From Streptomyces sp. NBC_01750 (lineage in GTDB: Bacteria > Actinomycetota > Actinomycetes > Streptomycetales > Streptomycetaceae), in the NCBI RefSeq assembly GCF_035918095.1, contig NZ_CP109137.1, forward strand, positions 1 through 64,000: 64,000 nt of DNA, in the 5' to 3' direction. A program made the translations under genes and the position numbers. Below, one piece after another: positions 17,155-25,532 of this stretch. The notes under the pieces are model-generated. The model searched no databases. It was not told where the DNA came from and saw nothing but the letters and a program-made list of their open reading frames with translations. Numbering within the stretch: the first letter of the stretch is position 1; the number at the start of each line of letters is the position of its first letter.

Positions 17155-18549
17155 TCACTGAACGAAGAATAGTGGCGCGAAAACTGGCGGCTTAACCTTT
17201 CTCGTCATTTTTCCGAATGGGGCACTCTTCCTGATCCCAGCGATACCGATCGCATCGCCGGCCACGTAATAGCCGTAATCAACAAAGTTCTCCTCATGGG
17301 TGAGCGTTCCGCTCCGGCTAATCGCTATGCGCGTCGGCTTGGTCCGGACGAGACGCTGGACTAGCCAGGCCTCCGAGGAGGAAATAGCAGACTCGATCAC
17401 CTCTCGCCACTGCGCCGGATCCACTTCGCAGCCGATCGTCACTCCGCGACCTTGAAACCCGGTACCGGGTTTCAGTACTAAATCTTGTTGCTGCGCCTCG
17501 CACCACGCGAGCAGATCAACACTGCTTCCATCAATCAGGGATTTGGTATCGCTTAGAATCCGACTCCAAGGAATAAAGCTGCGCAACAGTGTGGCGGTGG
17601 GCTCGGGCACCCGACCCGCATCAACTTCTTCGGACAGGACGGCGAGTATCGTCTTGTTTCCGGCGATCTGGTCTCCCAGATCATCGAGCAGCGAGACGTT
17701 TCCGTCAGCTGCGGAGTCAATCAAGGGCGCCAGTTTGGGATAAAGTCCCACGGGATCCGGCTGTTCGCCGCACATGCGATAGACGACGGCGACCTTCTGC
17801 CGCTGGAAGGTCACCGCATCTTCTGCCACCTCCAGGTCTTCGACAGCAGCCGCCTCGGCCTTGATCCCGTGTCTACGGAGTTCTCTGGCGAGCATGGTGC
17901 AGTGATAGAAGCCGGGATTGGCCAATTCTTCTTGTCGTTCAATCACGACAACCAGGCCGTCAGGCTCGGTTGCTTGGCCCTTCATCTCTGCCCGGATCAG
18001 GCTGGCGATTGGTCCGATGGCGTCGCCTGGGGTCGCGCCAATTCCACGCAGGAAGTCCCCGATGACCGGAGCCTCCATGAAGATACGCGCCAGCAGGTCC
18101 GCGTCCGGCATGCCGCCGCAAGAAGTGCCCACGTTGGGCTCGACCATGGTGACGACGTCTCCGTGGATCACTACATCAGGGCGACCGACATGCGCCCACC
18201 GGGGACGGCGCGAGGCCCGGATATACCGATTGGAAGGGCCGTCCAGGCGAAGCTCGTCGGCGAGTCGCTCCCAGGATGCATCCATGCGGTTTTCGTAGAC
18301 GTGATTCAAACCGCTCCGGAAGGCCTGGTGTAGACCCTTCAGTCGCTTTGTCAGCGCAGTGGGCACCAGCGGTGGGGGGACCGGGAGACGCTCGCCGATG
18401 GAATACATGCAAGCATCTCGAACCTCTCTAAGTGCTTCCCCATCCGCGTCGAAATACGATCCCAGTAGTTCAGCGTGCGGAGCCACGTATTCATGAAAAG
18501 CCATGTTAAGTTTAGCTATCTCATACTCAAGAATGACAAGCTCCTTCAT
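17155..18549 (-). CDS. ATP-grasp-like ligase of the pentapeptide RiPP operon
   Basis: The 464-residue protein resembles circularly permuted or glutathionylspermidine-synthase-like ATP-grasp enzymes. VEPNVGTSCGGMPDADLLA resembles the substrate/nucleotide loop of that group, and DLVLKPGTGFQGRGVTIG resembles the ATP-grasp lysine and glycine-rich loop. ATP-grasp enzymes join a carboxylate to an amine, so it could lengthen or cap the short peptide. The ATG at 18549 starts the conserved MKELVILEYEIAKLN part but lacks a good ribosome site; the frame is open upstream to 18618. It is 82 bases downstream of the MRYVH gene and separated from it by a hairpin. Confidence 0.7.
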   Translation of the reverse strand: MKELVILEYEIAKLNMAFHEYVAPHAELLGSYFDADGEALREVRDACMYSIGERLPVPPPLVPTALTKRLKGLHQAFRSGLNHVYENRMDASWERLADELRLDGPSNRYIRASRRPRWAHVGRPDVVIHGDVVTMVEPNVGTSCGGMPDADLLARIFMEAPVIGDFLRGIGATPGDAIGPIASLIRAEMKGQATEPDGLVVVIERQEELANPGFYHCTMLARELRRHGIKAEAAAVEDLEVAEDAVTFQRQKVAVVYRMCGEQPDPVGLYPKLAPLIDSAADGNVSLLDDLGDQIAGNKTILAVLSEEVDAGRVPEPTATLLRSFIPWSRILSDTKSLIDGSSVDLLAWCEAQQQDLVLKPGTGFQGRGVTIGCEVDPAQWREVIESAISSSEAWLVQRLVRTKPTRIAISRSGTLTHEENFVDYGYYVAGDAIGIAGIRKSAPFGKMTRKVKPPVFAPLFFVQ

Positions 18550-18583
18550 GAATAGCGGTATGGGGTGGAGAGGCTGGTGTGCC

Positions 18584-18619
18584 GGTGCGGTCCAGCCTCT
18601 AAGAAGGCCGGACCGCACC
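18584..18619 (-). terminator. Strong hairpin after the pentapeptide gene (attenuator)
   Basis: GGTGCGGTCC and GGACCGCACC form a perfect 10-pair stem (18584-18593 with 18610-18619). Inside is a second 4-pair stem (GCCT/AGGC). It lies 12 bases after the MRYVH stop and before the ATP-grasp gene, with no long T-run. Such hairpins after RiPP precursor genes often stop or stabilise transcripts so that precursor exceeds enzyme. That role here is inferred. Confidence 0.6.
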
Positions 18620-18630
18620 CCTGGGAATTA

Positions 18631-18648
18631 TCAGTGCACGTAACGCAT
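18631..18648 (-). CDS. Minimal RiPP precursor pentapeptide MRYVH (biarylitide type)
   Basis: A five-codon gene reads ATG CGT TAC GTG CAC TGA, giving M-R-Y-V-H. It sits behind the perfect Shine-Dalgarno AAGGAGGTG (18653-18661 on the complement), in an otherwise unexplained 180-base gap of an operon with a cytochrome P450. Biarylitide precursors are pentapeptides of pattern M-x-Y-x-H whose Tyr and His (or Trp) are crosslinked by a P450, releasing an N-terminally trimmed cyclic tripeptide. The Tyr3/His5 spacing matches. Unlike classical two-gene bytA-bytO loci, the P450 is two genes upstream and four more tailoring genes share the operon. It is far below normal gene-calling limits. Confidence 0.85.
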   Translation of the reverse strand: MRYVH

Positions 18649-18652
18649 GGCC

Positions 18653-18661
18653 CACCTCCTT
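18653..18661 (-). promoter_or_regulatory. Perfect Shine-Dalgarno of the MRYVH gene
   Basis: AAGGAGGTG on the minus strand is fully complementary to the 16S rRNA 3' end. It ends four bases before the ATG (spacer GGCC). It is stronger than those of the neighbouring enzyme genes, as expected for a precursor made in excess. Confidence 0.8.
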
Positions 18662-18731
18662 GTTGTTGCGGTCATTTCAGACACGAGCCGTCATTATCGG
18701 CAGTGCTCGCATCAGTCATTGGACGGCGGGA

Positions 18732-19742
18732 TTACGACAGCCGATCTCCATGAAGAGATAGCGTGTGACACTCATCGCCGTTCCGTATGCGGAATGTGAT
18801 TTCGGCCCCGCCCGTCCCGTTTGGACGAATCAGGATGGTCCGCTCCATGGTCCACCCGCCGAGCCGGAATTCGCCTTCGCCTAGATGTATTAGATCGGCG
18901 CGGGGGATCCCCTCGATGAACAGCACAGGGGTCCCATCCGGGCAGTCCACTGCAGCTGGCACCAGCCCTTGCCGCCGGAAAATGCCGGCATCCGTCTCCA
19001 GGAAGGACGTGAACAATGCGGGCATGTCGAACTCGCATCTGAACGACCGGACGTCAACCGGGCCCAGCGGCACCTCCGGACGGACGTAGAGCGTGTTGTC
19101 GAGCACGCTTGGCGTCCTGAACTCCTCCGGAAAGAGTGCCATCAGCTCCTTGGTGACATCCGCGTCGACGACGAGGTGAACCCGCGTCACAGCCTCATCG
19201 GTGTTCGCCACGGCGTGCGGGCGAGAGAAGTCCCCGTACCAGAGGTCTCCTGCGTTCCAGCAATGTGCCTCGCCGTCAACGGTCAGCGTCGCTTGCGGGG
19301 TGGTCGAGATGGGTACGTGCAGGCGGACGGTGCCCCACGGGAGACCACACTTTTCGTCACTGTGGGTAGGACCATGCGTGTCGGGCCGAGTGGCCATCAG
19401 CCTCGCTCCGCGGAGAGGAGCGGGGAAGTCTCCCAGGAGCCGGGCGAGATAAGGCATATTCTCAAGCAATGTCGATCCCGCGTAATCTCTCAGATACGGG
19501 AAGTCGCCAGCGCTGGGGCGAGGGGCGGCGGCCATGTGTCGCAACCTGAGGCTCTGCCAGCCGATGGAGTCACTCTCACGTGTTGTTCCGTCTGGCGCAT
19601 GCACTTCGATTGCCGCCCAGGGAGCTTCTGCCAAGTCCTCAAGCTCAGCGCGGAGCGATGCGGCATCGTAGGTGCGGGCAAGGCGTGCGCTACCAGGGAG
19701 CTTGGCGAGAATCGGAGAGGGCGGCCAGGGCCTTGTGTCCAC
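18732..19742 (-). CDS. Aspartyl/asparaginyl beta-hydroxylase-like oxygenase (second copy)
   Basis: The 336-residue cupin-type Fe(II)/2-oxoglutarate oxygenase shows an HxD pair in THSDEKCGLPWGTVRLH, a downstream His in SRPHAVANTDEAVTRVH and the Arg in that same segment. A C-terminal domain of about 120 residues (FIEGIPRADLIHLGEGEFRL) follows. It begins NWP-like PWPPSPILAKLP, just as its neighbour does, so the two are paralogues of nearly equal length. It starts at GTG 19742 after GGGAGAAC. It lies directly upstream of the MRYVH gene, so a hydroxylation on that peptide is likely. Confidence 0.8.
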   Translation of the reverse strand: MDTRPWPPSPILAKLPGSARLARTYDAASLRAELEDLAEAPWAAIEVHAPDGTTRESDSIGWQSLRLRHMAAAPRPSAGDFPYLRDYAGSTLLENMPYLARLLGDFPAPLRGARLMATRPDTHGPTHSDEKCGLPWGTVRLHVPISTTPQATLTVDGEAHCWNAGDLWYGDFSRPHAVANTDEAVTRVHLVVDADVTKELMALFPEEFRTPSVLDNTLYVRPEVPLGPVDVRSFRCEFDMPALFTSFLETDAGIFRRQGLVPAAVDCPDGTPVLFIEGIPRADLIHLGEGEFRLGGWTMERTILIRPNGTGGAEITFRIRNGDECHTLSLHGDRLS

Positions 19743-19780
19743 GATGTTCTCCCATTGAATCGAGGCGATCTGCGACTTCC

Positions 19781-20794
19781 CTACAGCGGACGAGAGGAAG
19801 GAATCTCCAGAGACCGCACCACATTGCCGCAGCGGCTGCGGAGGATCACCTTGTCACCGCCGTTCTTTTCACTGGGGATCAGCTGGATCGTCCGCTCGCG
19901 ACTCCAGCCGGCGAGACGGAACTCCCGGTCTCCCACATGAACGAGCTTGAAGGCGGCTTGGCCGTCAATGTGGAGGCCCAGAGAGTCCTCGAAGAGGTCG
20001 ATCGTCGCGATCTCACATTCCTGAGCCACGGTGAACACCCCGTCCTCCTCTTCAAACGACTTGAAGGACCGAGGAAGCCGAAATGTGCAGCGCAGCGCAG
20101 CGAGTTCCTCTATCGACAAAGTCGGCTGTTCCGAGGCAAAAAGGATGTTCCTTCGCACATCGGCGGTGTGGAACTCTCTTGGAAACAGTTCCAGCAGCTC
20201 TTCCGTCGGCTGGCAGTCGATCACCATGTGCACGCGCGGCTCGCGGTCGGTGTTCCGCACGACGTGCATCCGAGTGAAGTCGGCGTACCACAGTTGGCCC
20301 GGCTGCCAGCGCTGTGTCGTGTCATCGATCTCCAGCACCGCACCCGGCGTTGTCAGAACCGGCACGTGAAGGCGCAGGGCGCCCCACGGCAAGCCATACT
20401 TCGTATCGTGATGGAGCGGACTCTCGGCTCCTGGGCCCAACAACATGAGGCGTACGGCGCGCAACGGTGCTGGGATGCCGGCCAAGACCTCCTTGAAGTA
20501 GGGCGTGTCGGCTAGCCACCGGGTGTCGGCGAATTCCGCCAGCCCGGGCCCGCCGGCGTCGCTCCTGGTGGCCTCACCACGCAGGCTGCGCAGCGCTATG
20601 GAACGCCAGTCCAAATCGGTGACGTACTTGCCGACCCCCTCGCCCGAGACGATGCGAGGCTGGTTCCACGTCAGTCCGTTGAGCTGCGCGAGGTCCTTAC
20701 GCAGGCGGTCGGCGTCGTACTCCTGCCGGAGTCGGGCGACGGCAGGGAGTTTCGTGAGAATCGGCGCCTGGGGCCAGTTGTCGATCTGGCTCAT
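19781..20794 (-). CDS. Aspartyl/asparaginyl beta-hydroxylase-like oxygenase (first copy)
   Basis: The 337-residue paralogue of the next gene has the HxD pair in LHHDTKYGLPWGALRLH, the distal His in RMHVVRNTDREPRVH and the same C-terminal domain (HIDGQAAFKLVHVGDREFRL). The ATG at 20794 follows AAGGGGGACC. It lies 39 bases after the P450 stop and 38 bases before its paralogue. Two such enzymes in one pentapeptide operon imply two oxidations, or one active and one diverged copy; both keep their metal ligands. Confidence 0.82.
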   Translation of the reverse strand: MSQIDNWPQAPILTKLPAVARLRQEYDADRLRKDLAQLNGLTWNQPRIVSGEGVGKYVTDLDWRSIALRSLRGEATRSDAGGPGLAEFADTRWLADTPYFKEVLAGIPAPLRAVRLMLLGPGAESPLHHDTKYGLPWGALRLHVPVLTTPGAVLEIDDTTQRWQPGQLWYADFTRMHVVRNTDREPRVHMVIDCQPTEELLELFPREFHTADVRRNILFASEQPTLSIEELAALRCTFRLPRSFKSFEEEDGVFTVAQECEIATIDLFEDSLGLHIDGQAAFKLVHVGDREFRLAGWSRERTIQLIPSEKNGGDKVILRSRCGNVVRSLEIPSSRPL

Positions 20795-20833
20795 GTGATG
20801 GTCCCCCTTGCAAGTGCGATGACGGTCGCTCAG

Positions 20834-22033
20834 CTACCGGTTAACGATGGAAAGTTGCAGTCGGTCGAGACCACGCAGAGTTGCGGTGGGACGCTGGACC
20901 GGTACTTCCCTGAGTTGAATGCTGTAGCGGCGTACGAAGTCGCCGAGTATTTCGACGCCCAGCAGCAAGGCAAGCCTGGTTCCCAAGCAGGAATGAATAC
21001 CCTTACCGAAGCCGAGATGGGGGTTCTGCGAGCGGTCAAATGCCAACTTATCGGGGTCGGAGAATATCGTTCCGTCCCGATTGGCAGACCCAACCATTAC
21101 CACGACCACTTCACCGGCCCGCAGGCGCTTTCCGCCGACCTGTGATTCCCGGCTCACAGCCCTGCTCTCAGCTTGAACAGCTCCATCGAATCTCACCAGC
21201 TCATGGAAGGCCGTTTGATCGATCTCAGGCACCGTACCAGCATCGAAAATTCCTTGCTCTGCCAGAGCGCGAATAGCGTTCCCGAATGCGCTACTCGTGG
21301 AAGAGTATCCAGCTACAAAAATTGCCCGCAGAGAGTTCACGAGAAAGTTGAGCTGCTCACCGGAAACCGCAGAGTAATCCACGTCGCTCAGGAGGCCGGC
21401 CGGAGGTGCGTGCTCGATCCACGGCTCGACCAGGCCACTGAGGTGACGTCTGGCCTGCATCCCAGCCTCACGGCGGGAAGGTTCCAGCCCCGAGTCCATG
21501 CTGAGCACGAGATCGCGCTGCGCCGAACGAAAGGCCGTCTCGTCTTCCAGCAGCGGAATCCCGAACAGGACACACATACTATGGGCCGCCAGAGGCTCCG
21601 CGAACTCCGTTATGAAGTCGAAGTCACTGACGTCTACGACACTCAACAACTTCTCGGCGTGCGCCTTCGTCTCGCGAAGCCAGCCTTTCAGGTCGACTTT
21701 GCGAAGCGCAGGAAGGATGGCCTTGCGAACGGCGGCATGATCGGGAAGGTCAAGAGTCTGCAGACTGAGAAATTCGTCGGGAGTCTCCTCCCCTGTCACC
21801 CGGAAGTCTGACACGAATGTCTCATGGTCCTGCAGGATCTGCGAGCAGTCAGCATACCGGGTGACCATCCAGGCATTGAGCTTCTCGTGCCAATGGATGG
21901 GATCCTCACGTCGCAGCATCTCATACGCCGGGTAGGGATTCTCAAGTACCTCGGTGGACAATGGATCTAAGGTTTGCATGCCGAATCCAGGTTCACTAGG
22001 CATCGTGGCGGAATGGTCATCCGGCCCAGACAT
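20834..22033 (-). CDS. Cytochrome P450, candidate biaryl-crosslinking enzyme
   Basis: The 399-residue soluble P450 has a normal heme loop (FGKGIHSCLG, near 345), a K-helix ExxR (HELVRFDG) and an I-helix AIFVAGYSSTSSAF in which the usual AGxxT has Ser at the Thr place and Thr one residue later. In biarylitide loci the P450 joins Tyr and His side chains of the M-x-Y-x-H peptide; a matching peptide gene lies in the same operon, so that is the likely role. Starts at 22033 and at two downstream ATGs are all possible; none has a clear ribosome site. Confidence 0.9.
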   Translation of the reverse strand: MSGPDDHSATMPSEPGFGMQTLDPLSTEVLENPYPAYEMLRREDPIHWHEKLNAWMVTRYADCSQILQDHETFVSDFRVTGEETPDEFLSLQTLDLPDHAAVRKAILPALRKVDLKGWLRETKAHAEKLLSVVDVSDFDFITEFAEPLAAHSMCVLFGIPLLEDETAFRSAQRDLVLSMDSGLEPSRREAGMQARRHLSGLVEPWIEHAPPAGLLSDVDYSAVSGEQLNFLVNSLRAIFVAGYSSTSSAFGNAIRALAEQGIFDAGTVPEIDQTAFHELVRFDGAVQAESRAVSRESQVGGKRLRAGEVVVVMVGSANRDGTIFSDPDKLAFDRSQNPHLGFGKGIHSCLGTRLALLLGVEILGDFVRRYSIQLREVPVQRPTATLRGLDRLQLSIVNR

Positions 22034-22385
22034 TGTTCTGAGCTGCCGTGTTCGCTTCCCGATGCATATTTCAGGGTCGCCACAGCAAAAGGCAATCTAT
22101 TTGCCCTCCCTGGCCAAAATCTTTCACCCGTTCCCGTGCCATATCTCAGGCTGGGGCGTCGAAAGTACGAAGGGACGGGAAGATGCCCCTGTGACCTGGG
22201 AGTCTCGCCCGTGAGTGACCCTCGCCGAGCGGGGGTCGGACGGGGGAATCAAAGCTTCACTCTGCGTGAGAAGCCGCCGTTGCCGTCCTGAGGATGGCCG
22301 GTTCCGCGTGTGCCCGGTGAACGGGCACGTCGTCATCACCGGGCGTGCAAGACCCGAGACGGGCTCGCAGCCGACCTCCGGCCCG
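22034..22385. other. Intergenic, probable promoter region of the pentapeptide operon
   Basis: About 350 bases lie between the transporter stop and the P450 start. Local AT content is higher than in neighbours near 22060-22110. I looked for further Shine-Dalgarno plus short-peptide genes here on the minus strand and found none. Confidence 0.4.
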
Positions 22386-23633
22386 TTACTTGTCTGGCGT
22401 CTGTGCGGCGCCGTTCATTAGAGGGGCGGTCGACCGGCTCCATCCCGGCCAGAGCGCAGCGGCTGTGGCGACGGTGGCCACGCCGGCTGCACCGACGGCA
22501 GCGCCATAACCCGTCCACTCCGCAAGCGCTCCGAGGACCATCGGGCCAACCCCCTGCAAGGCCATCAGACCCGTGCCCAACAGCGCGAAAGCCTGTCCCA
22601 GCAGTGCGGTCGGCGCGACGTCGCGGAACCGTCCTTGCACGCCCAGCATGTAAGCGTTGCCCACGCCGGACACTGCCAGGAGCGCAGCGCAGACCAGCGT
22701 CGGCGGCTCGAACAGCAAGGGCACAAAGGCGATTCCGACGAGAGTCATGAGCGGCATGACCAGTCGGACGCGGGTCGCAGGCCGGACCAGACGGCCCATC
22801 AGGAGGTCTCCAACGATCATGCCCACCGGCAGGCAGGCCAGGAGCAGACTCGCCGCGGTGACGGAGAAACCGCGGACGCGGGCGTACGGAAGGATCAGGC
22901 TCTCCACCCCCGCGATGAACGCCGGCGGTAGCCACTGCGCCAAGAACAAAGAGCGCATGGCGCGCTCCTTCATCAATTGTCTTGTACCGGACCAGCTTTG
23001 CCGGACGACCGTGCCGGCCGCCCTGCCCTCGACGGGAAGATTCGGCAGACCGATGCGGACAACGATCGCCGCAGCTAGATGGCAGAGCGCCCCGGTCAGC
23101 AGCGCGCCCGGTACGCCGAGCCACGCGACGAGCAGCCCTCCGGCCGCGAGTGCGACCAGTTGGCCGCCGGACATGGTCAGGCCGACCAGCGAGCGGCCCA
23201 GGACGTACGCGTCACCGTGGAGCGACTGGGCGATGACCTTGCTCGTGGCCCCCCGGAACGCGGGGGTGAGCGCGCCGAGCACCGCCACGAGAAGCAAGCC
23301 GGCGCCGATCGGCAGGGGGGCCAGCGCCACCACTGCGCCGACCGCGCATTCGAGCCCGTGACCGGCCGCGATCAGGGCTCGTGGGCATATCCGGTCGGGC
23401 AACGCTCCCAGCAGAACACCGCCGATCGCCTGCGGTGCGAAGGCGATTCCGTAGGTGAGTGCGGTGAGAAAAGCGGAACCCGTCACGTCGTACACCAGCA
23501 GCGACAGCGCAACCATGCGAAGCGTCGTGCCGAGGACCGCAGCCAGGTTGGCACCGAAGAGAAGGCGGAATACGGGATTGTCGAAGACTTCCCGGTACGT
23601 CGCTGATGCCGTTGCGGTGTCGCTCGATGCCAT
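22386..23633 (-). CDS. MFS transporter
   Basis: The 415-residue protein has about twelve hydrophobic segments and an MFS_3/enterobactin-exporter-like layout, with conserved loops such as GALPDRICPRALI after helix 2 and APQAIGGVLLGAL. It starts at ATG 23633. It is divergent from the ArsR-type regulator and upstream of the P450 operon, so it may export the finished peptide. MFS plus DUF5937/ArsR pairs also occur alone, so membership in the cluster is not certain. Confidence 0.85.
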   Translation of the reverse strand: MASSDTATASATYREVFDNPVFRLLFGANLAAVLGTTLRMVALSLLVYDVTGSAFLTALTYGIAFAPQAIGGVLLGALPDRICPRALIAAGHGLECAVGAVVALAPLPIGAGLLLVAVLGALTPAFRGATSKVIAQSLHGDAYVLGRSLVGLTMSGGQLVALAAGGLLVAWLGVPGALLTGALCHLAAAIVVRIGLPNLPVEGRAAGTVVRQSWSGTRQLMKERAMRSLFLAQWLPPAFIAGVESLILPYARVRGFSVTAASLLLACLPVGMIVGDLLMGRLVRPATRVRLVMPLMTLVGIAFVPLLFEPPTLVCAALLAVSGVGNAYMLGVQGRFRDVAPTALLGQAFALLGTGLMALQGVGPMVLGALAEWTGYGAAVGAAGVATVATAAALWPGWSRSTAPLMNGAAQTPDK

Positions 23634-23707
23634 GGCGAGAAGCGTGCCGCCGAGCCGATTGCATGGCTAATGTTTCGCACGGACGCGAAAAGCAGAGGGG
23701 GAGACAG

Positions 23708-24754
23708 GTGTTCCGACTGGAAGTGTGCGCCGAAGACCTGCTTCGAACCCGGTTCGCGCTGTCACCGCTGACGGAGTTGACGCGTCTGCTCCGACTCTTG
23801 AGCGGAGGCTCGCGTTCAGCTCTGTCGGCGAGATGGGTCAACCGGCTGGAGCCGGCATACCGCTGCCTGCTGCGCGAAACGGACCTGCATGCCGTACTTG
23901 CCCTGGAGTCAGCCCACAGCGGTGTCGGTTTCATCAACCAGCCTCCGGCCGGCATGGCCCAGACCTGGCCCGACGACCTCGCCGCGATCCAGGCCACGCC
24001 CCCGCGCCAGGCACGACAGGAAATCGACCAGTGGCTGGCTGGGCATCCCGTACGTGATCAGCGCTCGCTGCGCGTCCTGCGCGGCACCGACCCTGTGGAC
24101 CGCATCGCCCACGCTCTCGACCAGGCCTGGCACGCGCTGCTCGCCCCGCTCTGGCACCAGCTCCGGGCCATTTGTGACTACGACGTCGTGCACCGCGCCG
24201 GGCGACTGTCGCAATTCGGATGGGCGGCCGCGCTGGACGGCCTGCACGATGGAGTGCGTTGGCACGACGGCGCCATTGAACTGAAGGGCGACCCGACCCG
24301 GGATCCAGTGTCGCTCGACGGGGACGGCTTGCTCCTGGTGCCGTCCGTGTTCGTCTGGCCCGGCCTCGTCGTGCACGTCGACCAACCGTGGCCGAAGGCA
24401 TTGATATACCCAGCCCGCGGTGTGGCCGCCATATGGGAAACGTCGTTCGATGCCGACCCTGAAGCCCTGCACGCGCTGATCGGCGCAGCGCGAGCACGGC
24501 TGTTGACGGCTCTTGAGCAACCGGCCACCACAACCCAACTCGTCGCGATGCTGGGGATGACGCTCGGCGCGGCGGGCAGACACCTAGCCGTACTTCGCGA
24601 GGCCGGGATGGTCAACCGCGCCCGCATGGGGCGATCGGTGCTCTACCGCCGCACACCGCTGGGCGACGCGCTGGCCGCCGTCGCGGTCAGCAAGACGCCC
24701 ACTGCACGCACCGCCAGAGCCTCACGGGATACCAGCGCCGCATCACACGCGTGA
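23708..24754 (+). CDS. ArsR-type winged-helix regulator (DUF5937-like)
   Basis: The 348-residue protein has a long N-terminal domain (VFRLEVCAEDLLRTRFALSP onward) of the kind called DUF5937. A C-terminal ArsR winged helix follows (RARLLTALEQPATTTQLVAML, then GRHLAVLREAGMV). The GTG at 23708 was chosen for the GGGGGAG ribosome site; the frame is open upstream to 23606. It is divergent from the MFS gene with 74 bases between them, the usual arrangement of a regulator with its exporter. Confidence 0.85.
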   Translation: MFRLEVCAEDLLRTRFALSPLTELTRLLRLLSGGSRSALSARWVNRLEPAYRCLLRETDLHAVLALESAHSGVGFINQPPAGMAQTWPDDLAAIQATPPRQARQEIDQWLAGHPVRDQRSLRVLRGTDPVDRIAHALDQAWHALLAPLWHQLRAICDYDVVHRAGRLSQFGWAAALDGLHDGVRWHDGAIELKGDPTRDPVSLDGDGLLLVPSVFVWPGLVVHVDQPWPKALIYPARGVAAIWETSFDADPEALHALIGAARARLLTALEQPATTTQLVAMLGMTLGAAGRHLAVLREAGMVNRARMGRSVLYRRTPLGDALAAVAVSKTPTARTARASRDTSAASHA

Positions 24755-24766
24755 ATCGGTCGTGGT

Positions 24767-24940
24767 TCAGCAGCCATGGATGCCGGCGCCGGCAGGATCG
24801 CCATCTTCCCGTCGGAACAGCGCATCCCGCTCCGCCGGGCCGGTGTCGACGTACGAGCGCAGCTTCGTGTCGGTCCACTCGGCCGCGTACTGGCAGTACA
24901 AGTCGCAGCTGAGCGGCAGCCACGCGGTGGGGTTTTGACC
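24767..24940 (-). pseudogene. HNH (DUF1524) endonuclease, C-terminal remnant
   Basis: About 57 codons end with the tail pattern of secreted DUF1524/HNH nucleases: a WLP segment, CxxYCxYAAEWTDTKLR and a final GIHGC. The catalytic His-containing part is missing upstream, where no fitting frame is found. This is a relic only. Confidence 0.45.
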
Positions 24941-25532
24941 GGACTTTGACGGTTCTGCCGGGCCGTGACCGCGACGAGCGACAGGCAGCCTCATCGGTCC
25001 CGGTCTACCTATTGCGGCCGCCGGTCTGTGTAACGGAGACCTTCTCCTCCATCCCGGCCGTGAAGTCGTACTGGACCGGCCAGTGCGGACCCACCTCCGA
25101 CCCGGCGCATCGCCGCTCGAACGCCGTAACGCCTGATGCCCAAGGAGAACAAGGACCCGCAAGGTCGGGCATCAGCGCGCGATGCGCCCGGCCGAAGCCG
25201 ACAAGGCCCGGTGCCCCATCAAACCGAGATCGATGAGCCGGGGCATCCACCTCCCGCTCGTCGCCCTCGAGCCGAACCCACGGGCCCGCCCAAGGTCTGC
25301 CGCCGGCGCAGCATCACGCTCGCTCCCGCCCGAGGGCGTCAAGCACCGGCAGTACCTCGAGTAGGGAAGACATCACCCACGGCCGTTGATGGTCGCGGCT
25401 TCGGTGACCTCCGAGGCTCTGGCACGGAAAGTGATCCGGGACCACTAATGCGTCGCCGACAGCCGTGGGATGACGGACTGAGAAGAGACCGGTCAGCGGG
25501 TCGGATGCATGCACCCGTGTCGGTGGTGCCGG
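24941..25532. other. Gene-less stretch
   Basis: Frames here are short or arginine/proline-rich and resemble no family I know. It is probably decayed sequence between the nuclease relic and the ParB-like regulator. Confidence 0.35.

Noticed and set aside
22124..22339. Possible small minus-strand gene between transporter and P450
   Set aside because: No ribosome site and no protein-like pattern; it is more likely the operon's leader.
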